Shown: positions 16,336 to 22,879 of the stretch, in pieces
Layout of the letters: every line of letters begins with the position of its first letter
Numbering within the stretch: position 1 is the first letter of the stretch
Assembly: GCA_018823795.1 (NCBI GenBank)
Contig: JAHJGZ010000152.1
Location: 1-32,371, forward strand
Source: Candidatus Omnitrophota bacterium
GTDB taxonomy: Bacteria; Omnitrophota; Omnitrophia; JAHJGZ01
Reading direction: 5' to 3'
Length of the DNA stretch: 32,371 nt
Position numbers and translations under genes: made by a program
The notes under the pieces: model-generated
Told to the model about the DNA's origin: nothing
Databases searched by the model: none
The model's input: the letters and a program-made list of their open reading frames with translations, nothing else

Positions 16336-17044
16336 ATTATTAACGACAATACTCGAAGACATTCAGATCGAAATTAAAGAAATTCTTGAAACCAAGTGGA
16401 GTCGGCGAGATGGTTATGTTGTTCCCGATCCTGAAGATATTGAACTTGGAAACGATGCAGTTTCATTAAAGGGCACTGTTCTCTATGCAGATCTTGCTGA
16501 ATCGACTGCGCTTGTTAAAGGACATAAAGATTTTTTTGCGGCAGAGGTATATAAAGCATATCTTGTGTCGGCCTGTCGCTTAATACGGTTTAATGATGGC
16601 GTTATTACGGCATTTGATGGCGATCGAGTAATGGCAGTTTTTATCGGAGATTCGAAGAATTCTTCAGCGGCTAAAACAGCTTTGATGATCAATTATATTG
16701 TCAAAAATGTTATCAATAAAGCAATTAAAGAGCAATATCCTAACACATCGTTTCAAATACATCAAACCGTAGGGATTGATACAAGCAATCTTTTTGTCGC
16801 TCGTACCGGAATTCGTGGTTCAAATGATTTGGTATGGGTGGGACGTGCAGCAAATTATGCTGCAAAGTTATGCTCACTAAGGCAGACCAATTATGCATCT
16901 TACATCACAAAGGATGTATTTGAAATGTTAAGTGAACAGGCAAAAAATGGTGGGACTCCAAAACAGTGTATGTGGGAAAAAATAATATGGTCAGAACAGG
17001 GTATTGATGTGTATCGTTTGCATTGGTGGTGGAAACCAGATTGA
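16328..17044 (+). CDS. Class III nucleotide cyclase, PycC-like (second)
   Basis: This 238-aa soluble protein has a class III cyclase domain (about 47-200). Metal-binding candidates are D55 (LYADLAEST) and D99 (FDGDRVMAVF), with N176 (GRAANYAAKL) and K180 in place of the usual transition-state arginine. It is clearly a paralogue, not a copy, of the first cyclase and lacks that protein's C-terminal Cys cluster. ATG 16328 was preferred to TTG 16274 because it gives the normal family N-terminus and only an 8-bp overlap. Both keep metal residues, so both could be active or they could form a heterodimer. Confidence 0.75.
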   Translation: MGKLLTTILEDIQIEIKEILETKWSRRDGYVVPDPEDIELGNDAVSLKGTVLYADLAESTALVKGHKDFFAAEVYKAYLVSACRLIRFNDGVITAFDGDRVMAVFIGDSKNSSAAKTALMINYIVKNVINKAIKEQYPNTSFQIHQTVGIDTSNLFVARTGIRGSNDLVWVGRAANYAAKLCSLRQTNYASYITKDVFEMLSEQAKNGGTPKQCMWEKIIWSEQGIDVYRLHWWWKPD

Positions 17045-17171
17045 GTTGATTTTAGCATGATAAAAAAAAGATATCCATTGCAAACAAGAAAAAAGAACGA
17101 TGATATGGAATTAAAAAACCAATGAGCAGTGGGACTTAAGGTGTAGGCTAAATTGTGAGAAATCCTGATTT

Positions 17172-17684
17172 ATGGACAGCGTAAAAATAAGCGAGAACAT
17201 ATTGGGTGATTTGATCGCTCCGGATACAAGGTGGCAATATTTTGATTTTACCTTACAGAATTTAAAACAAAGTGTAGATACGATCGAGCTATCTGCTAAT
17301 GTCCCGGAGGGAGTTAGAAGCCAAATAGATATTTGCAAAAAGCTATTTTTGTATAGTTATTTTGTTTATGAGTTTGCCACTATTGCTATGGAACGTTCCT
17401 TTATGGCAATCGAATCTGCTTTGAAATTGAAATACAAAATTGACGGCGAAGGGGAAATTAAAGGTACTATTACATTAAAGCGCTTATTGGATTGGGCAGT
17501 GGACAATCAAAAGATTGAGGAGCGTTTTCCTGGCATGAAAGATACCATCAGGCATTTGAGAAACAGCTTTGCACATCCAGAAAGGCAAAACATAAATACA
17601 CCTTTTGATGCCATTTGGTGTTTTAGCGAAAATGTAAAAGTTATCAATTCGCTTTTTGACGTTAGCCAATCATCGTCTGTTTAA
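17172..17684 (+). CDS. HEPN-like protein, putative RNase
   Basis: This 170-aa, mostly helical protein carries R130-NSFA-H135, an R-x4-H motif as in HEPN ribonucleases, in a helix reading IRHLRNSFAHPE. Long helices precede it (about 52-85 and 99-118), fitting the four-helix HEPN bundle. HEPN domains are frequent toxins and effectors in defence loci. The ribosome-binding site is weak. It sits 127 bp after the cyclase operon and before a TIR-like gene, so a defence role is plausible; no paired antitoxin nucleotidyltransferase is visible. Confidence 0.55.
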   Translation: MDSVKISENILGDLIAPDTRWQYFDFTLQNLKQSVDTIELSANVPEGVRSQIDICKKLFLYSYFVYEFATIAMERSFMAIESALKLKYKIDGEGEIKGTITLKRLLDWAVDNQKIEERFPGMKDTIRHLRNSFAHPERQNINTPFDAIWCFSENVKVINSLFDVSQSSSV

Positions 17685-17739
17685 CGCACATGCTGGTCAA
17701 ACGGGACAACAGCGCCCTTTAATTAAGCATAAAGGATAG

Positions 17740-17889
17740 ATGATGGCATGGAATGAAGAGTCAATGAAGCAAATGGATGAGGCGGCGCTTCAGGCGAAGA
17801 CTGAGTTGCAGCAGAATTTTAATGCGTGATCTGCAAAGGAAATTGCTGACTGGTGGAAGCGGTGGTCTTTAGAAGGGTGTTTTTTATGA
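17740..17889 (+). pseudogene. Small conserved-looking ORF interrupted by TGA
   Basis: AAAGGA (17731-17736) precedes ATG 17740 (or 17743). The frame is continuous to TGA 17887-17889 except for one TGA at 17827-17829. The two halves read together as a short helical protein: MAWNEESMKQMDEAALQAK then SAKEIADWWKRWSLEGC. The final TGA overlaps the ATG of the TIR gene (ATGA), which suggests that an intact version was once translationally coupled to it. The first half could still be made as a 29-aa peptide. Family unknown. Confidence 0.4.
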
Positions 17890-18317
17890 TAAAAAAGAAG
17901 GTTTTTGTAAGTTTTGATTATGACCATGACAGGCATTATAAATATTTACTCGAAGCTTGGGATGCTAATGCTGATTTTGACTTTGTATTCAGAGATCAAA
18001 CGCCAGGTGAAATAAATTCGTATGATATAAGCAGAATTAAAGCGGAATTGACAAAAAAAATTAACGAGGCAACGCATACGTTATTCATTGTTGGAGAACA
18101 TGCCAATCAACTCCATAGATACCGTCAGCAAATTGGATTTATAAATTGGATTAATTTCGAAGCTTATCAAAGTATTCAAAGTAGGAATTGGCTTGCCGTA
18201 GTCAAATTAGAAGACAGGTTCTCTTTTCCTCAAGAACTTAAGGCAAAATACTGGTGGATTACAGGCTTTTCTGAAAAAAATGTTATAGCGGTGCTAAATA
18301 AAGCTTCATCAGGATAA
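17886..18317 (+). CDS. TIR-like domain protein (DUF1863/ThsB type)
   Basis: This 143-aa protein is essentially one TIR-like domain of the DUF1863/ThsB_TIR type: opening strand KKKVFVSFDYDHD, then ITEAT-like helix ending before the LFIVGEHA strand, and WINFEAYQS with E92 at the position of the catalytic glutamate in TIR NADases. ThsB-like proteins make a signal from NAD in Thoeris defence. AAGGGTG (17872-17878) sets ATG 17886; a GTG at 17853 is in frame but overlaps the small upstream ORF. Nine bp separate it from a 4-TM gene. No ThsA is present. Confidence 0.75.
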   Translation: MIKKKVFVSFDYDHDRHYKYLLEAWDANADFDFVFRDQTPGEINSYDISRIKAELTKKINEATHTLFIVGEHANQLHRYRQQIGFINWINFEAYQSIQSRNWLAVVKLEDRFSFPQELKAKYWWITGFSEKNVIAVLNKASSG

Positions 18318-18326
18318 GAGGCGCTT

Positions 18327-18923
18327 ATGCCATCAGAGGATTTAAAATTTCAAACACTTTATGATCATTATAAAGAGTCGTTTTCGCGTGTTCGTGAATA
18401 TTTAGGGATACGGGACAGATTATTGGTAATGATTTTGATTGTGGTAACGGTAATGATGTTCCAGATATTTTCTCCTGTTGAATCGCAAAACATGATCTCC
18501 GAATTCATAAGTAATAAGATCGAATTAAATAAAAACATTAATTTTTCTTTTATCTGCAGTGTCATTTGGTTTATTGTGTTTGCTCTTAGTATAAAATATT
18601 TCCAAACAGTGGTATACATCGAACGATATTACGAATACTTGCATAAATTGGAAGGTGAGATTAGCCAACATTATAAGGATGGGATTTTCGAAAGAGAGGG
18701 AAAATTTTATCTAAATAATTACCCTTTGTTTTCGTCTTGGACAAGCGTTGTATTCACAACAATTTTCCCATTATTGTTGCTTTTTGTGCTTTCCGTTAAG
18801 TTTTATACGGAGCTGACTTACTCATCAGAGTTCAATTTATTGTTGTTAATCGATGGAATTTTTTGCTTCTTTATTGTGGTCTCAACCGTTCTTTATATGG
18901 TTTTAATTCATTTAAAAAAATGA
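18327..18923 (+). CDS. 4-TM membrane protein paired with the TIR-like protein
   Basis: This 198-aa protein has four predicted membrane segments arranged as two hairpins (about 31-47, 72-90, then 138-156 and 170-193). The loop between hairpins (about 92-130) is soluble and helical with YIERYYEYLHKLEGEIS. There is no macro, SLOG or other nucleotide-binding domain. Its tight spacing to the TIR gene suggests a two-gene unit with this protein as a membrane effector or anchor. I recall similar TIR-like/4-TM neighbours but cannot name a characterised system. Confidence 0.55.
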   Translation: MPSEDLKFQTLYDHYKESFSRVREYLGIRDRLLVMILIVVTVMMFQIFSPVESQNMISEFISNKIELNKNINFSFICSVIWFIVFALSIKYFQTVVYIERYYEYLHKLEGEISQHYKDGIFEREGKFYLNNYPLFSSWTSVVFTTIFPLLLLFVLSVKFYTELTYSSEFNLLLLIDGIFCFFIVVSTVLYMVLIHLKK

Positions 18924-18992
18924 AAATACAGTTAGTTGTTCATGAAATATTATCTCCACGTAGGTGATAATGGAACATTAGAAGGTGGGATT

Positions 18993-19907
18993 ATGGCACT
19001 TTTTAAAATTGACGGGTCGGTGGTCACAAAAATAGTTGCTAAGGAATTAGATTTGGAAAAGTATCTCCAGCGGTTATTTGAACAAAACCTAAGAGAGCTT
19101 TTAAATATCGTATTTCTTGCACATGAATATACGACCAGCTTTGGCGGGAGAATCGATACTCTGGGGATAGATCGGAACGGCTCGCCTTGTATTATTGAAT
19201 ATAAGAAAAATCAGAATGATAATGTGATCAATCAGGGGCTTTCATATTTGCGGTGGCTTTTGGATCATAAAGCCGATTTTGAAATTTTATGCCGGAATAA
19301 AAAAATTGATGTCGAGATTGATTGGGATACCCCGCGTGTTATTTGTATTGCTGAAAGTTATAACAAATTTGATTTAGATACTGCTGACATTCTTCCTATG
19401 AATATTGAGCTCCTGCGTTATTGCATTTATGGCGAAAATCTTCTTTATCTTGAACCGGAGAGTTATCAGAAGGTAAAGGTGGCTACTGCTAAAATTGTTA
19501 AGAAAAGCAGGGATAAAAAGGCGAAAGAGATGCAATTACAAAAGGTATATTCGCTTGATGACCATTTGACTGATATTAAGAAAGAGGCGATTGATTTATT
19601 TCAAGATTTGCGTTCGAAAATTCTTTCTCTTGATCAGAATATAATTGAAGAAGCGAAAGCGAAATATATTGCCTATAAAACTACGACCAATTTTGTCGAT
19701 ATTGTTGTTAAGCAATACGGGGTGAAGATATTTCTAAATGTTAAAAGCGGGCAGTTGAACGATCCGCAAAAACTTGCTCGCGATCTTACAAAACCAAAAC
19801 CTATAGGTCATTGGGGTAATGGTGATTATGAAATAAAGATTAAGAGCGTAGAAAATGCAAATGCCGTTTTTGCACTGATAAAGCAAAGCTATAATTTGAA
19901 TAAGTAA
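18993..19907 (+). CDS. Nuclease-like protein with C-terminal DUF5655 domain
   Basis: This 304-aa protein has a PD-(D/E)XK-type N-terminal domain of NucS/DUF91 character: GGRIDTLGID (D55) then PCIIEYKK (E69, K71). The C-terminal region (about 195-304) looks like DUF5655, with VDIVVKQYGVKIFLNV and GHWGNGDYEIKI. Proteins with this layout are annotated as predicted transport proteins or endonucleases; the nuclease motif favours the latter. ATG 18993 follows AAGGTGGG; an ATG at 18936 is in frame with a non-family-like extension. It is followed by another nuclease-like gene. Confidence 0.65.
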   Translation: MALFKIDGSVVTKIVAKELDLEKYLQRLFEQNLRELLNIVFLAHEYTTSFGGRIDTLGIDRNGSPCIIEYKKNQNDNVINQGLSYLRWLLDHKADFEILCRNKKIDVEIDWDTPRVICIAESYNKFDLDTADILPMNIELLRYCIYGENLLYLEPESYQKVKVATAKIVKKSRDKKAKEMQLQKVYSLDDHLTDIKKEAIDLFQDLRSKILSLDQNIIEEAKAKYIAYKTTTNFVDIVVKQYGVKIFLNVKSGQLNDPQKLARDLTKPKPIGHWGNGDYEIKIKSVENANAVFALIKQSYNLNK

Positions 19908-19922
19908 AAAGTGGCCATATAT

Positions 19923-20474
19923 ATGCAGATGATCAATAGTTATACAGAGTATATTGAGCAATTTCTTTTGTGTAAGGGTATAACCCCACCAGGTGAACAT
20001 CATTTTGTTGCCACATATTTATTGCCAAGGCTTTTTGAAATTAATCAACTTGTTCCAGACTATATCAACCCCGATGGCACAAAAGCTATTATAGGAGATA
20101 TTGTCTATTTCAAGAATGGGAACCATTATCTTGGTATAGAAGTGAAGTTTGGAACCATTCGTTTGACAAGAAATGAATTTAACAATTGGGTTGTAAATGA
20201 AGATACTGCAAGGCATCCTAAAGTCTTTATAGGTATTGGAACGGTTGGACTTATTATTTTATCTTGGCGTGAGTTTCGAAAAGCATATTTTGCTTCGGCA
20301 GGTATTAAAATGCCACGGCCTATAAGTGAAGGATATGGGCCTCAGAAGACAGTCAACAGTTTCTTTCTGGCAGGCAGAGGAAAAGGGTATTTCCCGAGAG
20401 GGCGCAATGAATCTGAATCACAAGAATACGAATCTAAATTTTTGAAGTTGCTACGAGAGGCAGTCAATTGCTAA
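19923..20474 (+). CDS. Small PD-(D/E)XK-type nuclease, hypothetical
   Basis: This 183-aa protein contains GDIVYF (D59) and LGIEVKFG (E73, K75), the spacing of a PD-(D/E)XK nuclease core, followed by an R-x-T-RNEFNNW helix. It is about the size of Holliday-junction resolvase or VRR-type nucleases, but I do not recognise the family. The start is uncertain among GTG 19911, ATG 19923 and ATG 19929; ribosome-binding signals are weak. Only 15 bp separate it from the DUF5655 protein, so they may work together. Confidence 0.55.
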   Translation: MQMINSYTEYIEQFLLCKGITPPGEHHFVATYLLPRLFEINQLVPDYINPDGTKAIIGDIVYFKNGNHYLGIEVKFGTIRLTRNEFNNWVVNEDTARHPKVFIGIGTVGLIILSWREFRKAYFASAGIKMPRPISEGYGPQKTVNSFFLAGRGKGYFPRGRNESESQEYESKFLKLLREAVNC

Positions 20475-20520
20475 CAATACCTTCCGGCGGTTGCTGCTGT
20501 ATCGCGGATTCAATTCCTTC

Positions 20521-20548
20521 AAAAAAAAATGCACACGGAGTTGTGCAT
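20521..20548 (-). terminator. Intrinsic terminator on the minus strand
   Basis: On the minus strand ATGCACA (20548-20542) pairs with TGTGCAT (20535-20529) and is followed directly by nine T's (20529-20521). No minus-strand gene lies within 1.1 kb upstream of it. On the plus strand it has no T-run. Stretch 20475-20893 otherwise holds the promoter, leader and terminator listed next and some GC-rich hairpins (about 20804-20875). Confidence 0.55.
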
Positions 20549-20644
20549 TGATTTCAAAAATAGATACTCAGAAATCTTTGATGCCGGCACCTTCAAAATG
20601 TAGTGCCATGCACGGCAATGAGTTACAGAAAGTACACAAACAGC

Positions 20645-20673
20645 TTCTCGTGGCATGAGATTTGTAATATAAT
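20645..20673 (+). promoter_or_regulatory. Possible promoter for leader copy 2
   Basis: TATAAT (20668-20673) is a perfect -10 twenty bases before the repeated leader, the same placement as in copy 1. The -35 position (TTCTCG, 20645-20650) is a poor match, so it may need activation. Confidence 0.4.
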
Positions 20674-20692
20674 ACGGAAATAATAATTTAAA

Positions 20693-20746
20693 ATCGTCCC
20701 GAGTTTGAAGGGGGAAATCCCGGACGTTAATAAAGTAAAACCTTCG
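20693..20746 (+). promoter_or_regulatory. Attenuator leader element, copy 2
   Basis: This block repeats 12434-12487 with one substitution and two single-base indels. The CGTCC/GGACG pair, the GAAGGGGG run and the AAAGTAAAACCTTCG junction with the terminator are all kept. Here the downstream gene is a winged-helix protein, so the same control element precedes two unrelated regulators. Confidence 0.5.
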
Positions 20747-20781
20747 CTAAAACGTTTGTGTGTGTTAGCGAAGGTTTTTTT
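20738..20781 (+). terminator. Leader intrinsic terminator, copy 2
   Basis: AAACCTTCGCTAA (20738-20750) pairs perfectly with TTAGCGAAGGTTT (20765-20777), a 13-bp stem followed by T's to 20781. It sits 113 bp before the winged-helix gene, so read-through is needed for expression unless another promoter exists. Confidence 0.75.
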
Positions 20782-20893
20782 GTTTCTGGATGAAACAACC
20801 CCGCGCAAAACAAGATGTTTTTGCTTGCGGCGGGGTATTGATCACGGCCTTTCCCGGTCAAGAACCGTTTACATAGATTAATGGAGTGAAACA

Positions 20894-21703
20894 GTGGGTG
20901 ATATGTATGGATACCATATCAAAGAGGAGTCTTTTTACCCTTCATCAAATCTTATAGCAGACATCAAAAAAGCAAACACCATCAGAGGCAAAACATTCCG
21001 TATCAAAGGCGGGTATTATTATCTCGGTTCAAAAACATATTACCGTGACAACCGGCAGGTGATCATCGGGTTTGTTTTCATTCCTAATATTGGCGATAGC
21101 AAGCTGGTAAAAATGCTCGGTATTAAATGTCTATGCAAGGAGAATGATGGTTTGGTCGTTCTCATGCCGAGCTTAAAAATAGAAGACGTTAATTTTAAAA
21201 ATATTCTCTATAGCCATAACATCGTTCAGGAGGCGATCGCGGAGGTTATTAATAAGAAAACATTTAAACTTCCGATTCGCCAGATCATCCGACCAATCAT
21301 TGAATGTGATCCGCCGGGATTCGCGGTGCGTGTTTTAGGGAGCAGTCCGAAAGACGGATATCATGACGTAGAGGTGTATGGTAAAAAAATTATTTTAGAA
21401 GAGGCGAATTTTCTTTTATTGATACGATTTATCGCGGGCATTCGTAACGGTACCGACGGATGGGTATCGACGAGGGAATTAATAACGGAGAAGCTTCTTA
21501 CCGCGGAGGGATATAAGCAGGCGATATCGCGGCTCCGTAAACGATTGTGTGACTGTGTAGGAAATAAAGCGCAGAACTTAGTCCAGAATGGCAGAAAAAA
21601 ATATAGGCTCGGGATCATCAAGCGGGATATGATTGATTGCAACATGGAGAAGCTTCGCAAAATCAAGAACGGCCGGATACAGAAGGTAGTGAGGATGATG
21701 TAA
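20894..21703 (+). CDS. Winged-helix domain protein, putative regulator
   Basis: This 269-aa protein has an unassigned N-terminal part (about 1-140) and a C-terminal winged-helix-like domain (about 150-245). The latter contains a strand pair with LEEANFLLLIRFIAG, a helix, then GYKQAISRLRKRLCDCVGN and a NGRKKYRLG wing, like OmpR_C-type output domains without a receiver. The end (about 248-269) is very basic. GTG 20894 follows GGAG at 20883-20886; ATG 20903 is an alternative. It lies behind attenuator copy 2 and converges with an HTH gene. Confidence 0.55.
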   Translation: MGDMYGYHIKEESFYPSSNLIADIKKANTIRGKTFRIKGGYYYLGSKTYYRDNRQVIIGFVFIPNIGDSKLVKMLGIKCLCKENDGLVVLMPSLKIEDVNFKNILYSHNIVQEAIAEVINKKTFKLPIRQIIRPIIECDPPGFAVRVLGSSPKDGYHDVEVYGKKIILEEANFLLLIRFIAGIRNGTDGWVSTRELITEKLLTAEGYKQAISRLRKRLCDCVGNKAQNLVQNGRKKYRLGIIKRDMIDCNMEKLRKIKNGRIQKVVRMM

Positions 21704-21709
21704 TGTAGG

Positions 21710-22123
21710 CTATACCTCCAAAAGTTTATCGATCATCTCCTGTCGGTTTTCCATGATTTCACAATCAGCGATTTTAAGGAGTTTAGCCCCTGAGAAAATG
21801 CTAAGCATGGTCTGATTCTCACACGTTACCATCCTATCGATAAATCCGGGTGGGAGGTTGGTGGCTATCTTCATGAGCTGGTAGATGCGCACCCGCGAGA
21901 GATTAAACGCGTTTACGGCGTCGTCCTGGGTTGTGCCGGGATTGTCATTGAAGAAGTCGCGAATACGCACGGCATCTTTGATTATGTTCTTCGGCGGCCG
22001 GGCACAGCGGGTTTTTTCGGGTAAAGCATCATCGAGCGATATCGCAAAGCCAATACCCCTTCGTTTAAACATCTTCACAAGTAACGTTATTTCTTGGGGT
22101 TGGGGGAGTTCTTCAACTGTCAA
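21710..22123 (-). CDS. HTH protein, possibly 5'-truncated
   Basis: This 137-aa frame contains an HTH of the ParB/KorB or recombinase-associated type: FFNDNPGTTQDDAVNAF then LSRVRIYQLMKIATNLPPGFIDRM. Similar proteins often lie near phage integration modules. The first start in frame is TTG 22123 with no ribosome-binding site, and an upstream open stretch (to 22180) without a start runs through a long inverted repeat. ATG 22072 would leave the HTH intact in 120 aa. So the gene may be truncated or only weakly expressed. No integrase is present beside it. Confidence 0.5.
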   Translation of the reverse strand: MTVEELPQPQEITLLVKMFKRRGIGFAISLDDALPEKTRCARPPKNIIKDAVRIRDFFNDNPGTTQDDAVNAFNLSRVRIYQLMKIATNLPPGFIDRMVTCENQTMLSIFSGAKLLKIADCEIMENRQEMIDKLLEV

Positions 22124-22133
22124 CCAAGGGACG

Positions 22134-22180
22134 CCACGTAAAAAAGGGCGCTGTCGTGTGACAGCGCCCTTTTCACGTGG
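22134..22180. terminator. Long inverted repeat, bidirectional terminator-like
   Basis: A 14-bp perfect inner stem (22142-22155 with 22160-22173, loop GTGT) is extended by CCACGT/ACGTGG outside a small bulge. A-run before and T-run after make it terminator-like in both directions. It lies 11 bp upstream of the only start candidate of the minus-strand HTH gene. Confidence 0.6.
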
Positions 22181-22189
22181 TTAATTGAA

Positions 22190-22318
22190 AAGGGGATTCG
22201 GAGCGGAACGAGCGCCGACCTTATGGGAGGAAAAGGCGTCAGGATTGATGCCGTCAGTGAGTGGAGGGGAGGCTACGCAGGAGCATCAGGAGATGCGACG
22301 TAGTAGCCGAATCCCCTT
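22190..22318. repeat. Palindromic element A
   Basis: AAGGGGATTCGG (22190-22201) and its exact reverse complement CCGAATCCCCTT (22307-22318) bound a 129-bp element. It contains AGGGGAGGCTAC and a GGCTAC...GTAGCC hairpin, and is followed by GGGGACG. A related element with the same ends lies at 24304-24438. It looks like a dispersed palindromic repeat (REP/MITE-like), with no coding potential. Confidence 0.55.
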
Positions 22319-22487
22319 GGGGACGTAAATGACGGCATGAGTTACGCCATAATATGGCGTAACTCATAAGGCGGAATTAATCCCGTCGAAAACTGAAAAA
22401 AAGTGTGAAAGAAAAGTTTTCGGTAGCATTTCGAGACGGGGCAGTAATCGACTAGCAAAAATCCGCTGATATTTCAGCGGGTTTTTT
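22310..22487 (+). ncRNA. Structured RNA-like direct repeat, copy 1
   Basis: A 178-bp unit that recurs at 24110-24287 with about ten substitutions and no indels. It holds a 14-bp perfect hairpin (ATGAGTTACGCCAT and its complement, loop AAT), a CCCGTC/GACGGG stem enclosing ACTGAAAA/TTTTCGGT, and ends with a CCGCTGA/TCAGCGG hairpin plus seven T's. The ordered stems and terminal terminator suggest a transcribed RNA. Promoter not identified. Confidence 0.5.
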
Positions 22488-22495
22488 TGTTTTAT

Positions 22496-22879
22496 CCTTG
22501 AATGAGGGGATCCACCGATTTATCTCTTATCTGCCACTTCATAACGGCTTTTTCATAAGAGCTATTTTGTTTTTGTCTGATCGTTTCGGTTCTTTTCATT
22601 ACGCGCGCATGACAGCTGTTATGAAAATATGACGAATAAATGACGATATGTTCTCTGTATCTCTTCCGTAACTCCTCCTTAGCAGGTTTGCGAAGTCCAA
22701 GTAGCGCAAAACTGCTAAGGAGGAGTAATACCCTACAATATGCGAAACAACGTTTCGCCTGTCCTCGATAGAGGACAAACATGAACAGGAGTGGTATAAC
22801 TGACTCATGATTGAGACAGAAGTGCGGATTGATATGCCGTTCGTATCAATATGTATTGTCTGATTAAAACGATATATGC
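22496..22879. other. Gene-free stretch with palindromes
   Basis: I see no credible gene here. Open minus-strand frames at 22492-22808 are low-complexity readings of the palindromes and lack ribosome-binding sites. Besides the 56-nt hairpin listed separately it holds GCGAAAC/GTTTCGC (22742-22758) and TGTCCTC/GAGGACA (22760-22777) hairpins. Confidence 0.5.
22671..22726. repeat. 56-nt near-perfect hairpin
   Basis: ACTCCTCCTTAGCAG (22671-22685) pairs exactly with CTGCTAAGGAGGAGT (22712-22726); inside, TTTGCG pairs with CGCAAA around a 12-nt loop. Total 21 bp with one 1x1 mismatch. No T-run follows. It resembles a mobile palindromic (REP-like) unit. Confidence 0.65.

Noticed and set aside
14101-17889. 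Stop-codon reassignment to explain interrupted ORFs
   Set aside because: The interruptions use different stops (TAA at 14224, TGA at 17827), while long neighbouring genes end normally with all three stops.
22492-22808. Two overlapping minus-strand reading frames as genes
   Set aside because: They are built from palindromic DNA, have no ribosome-binding sites and no recognisable domains.
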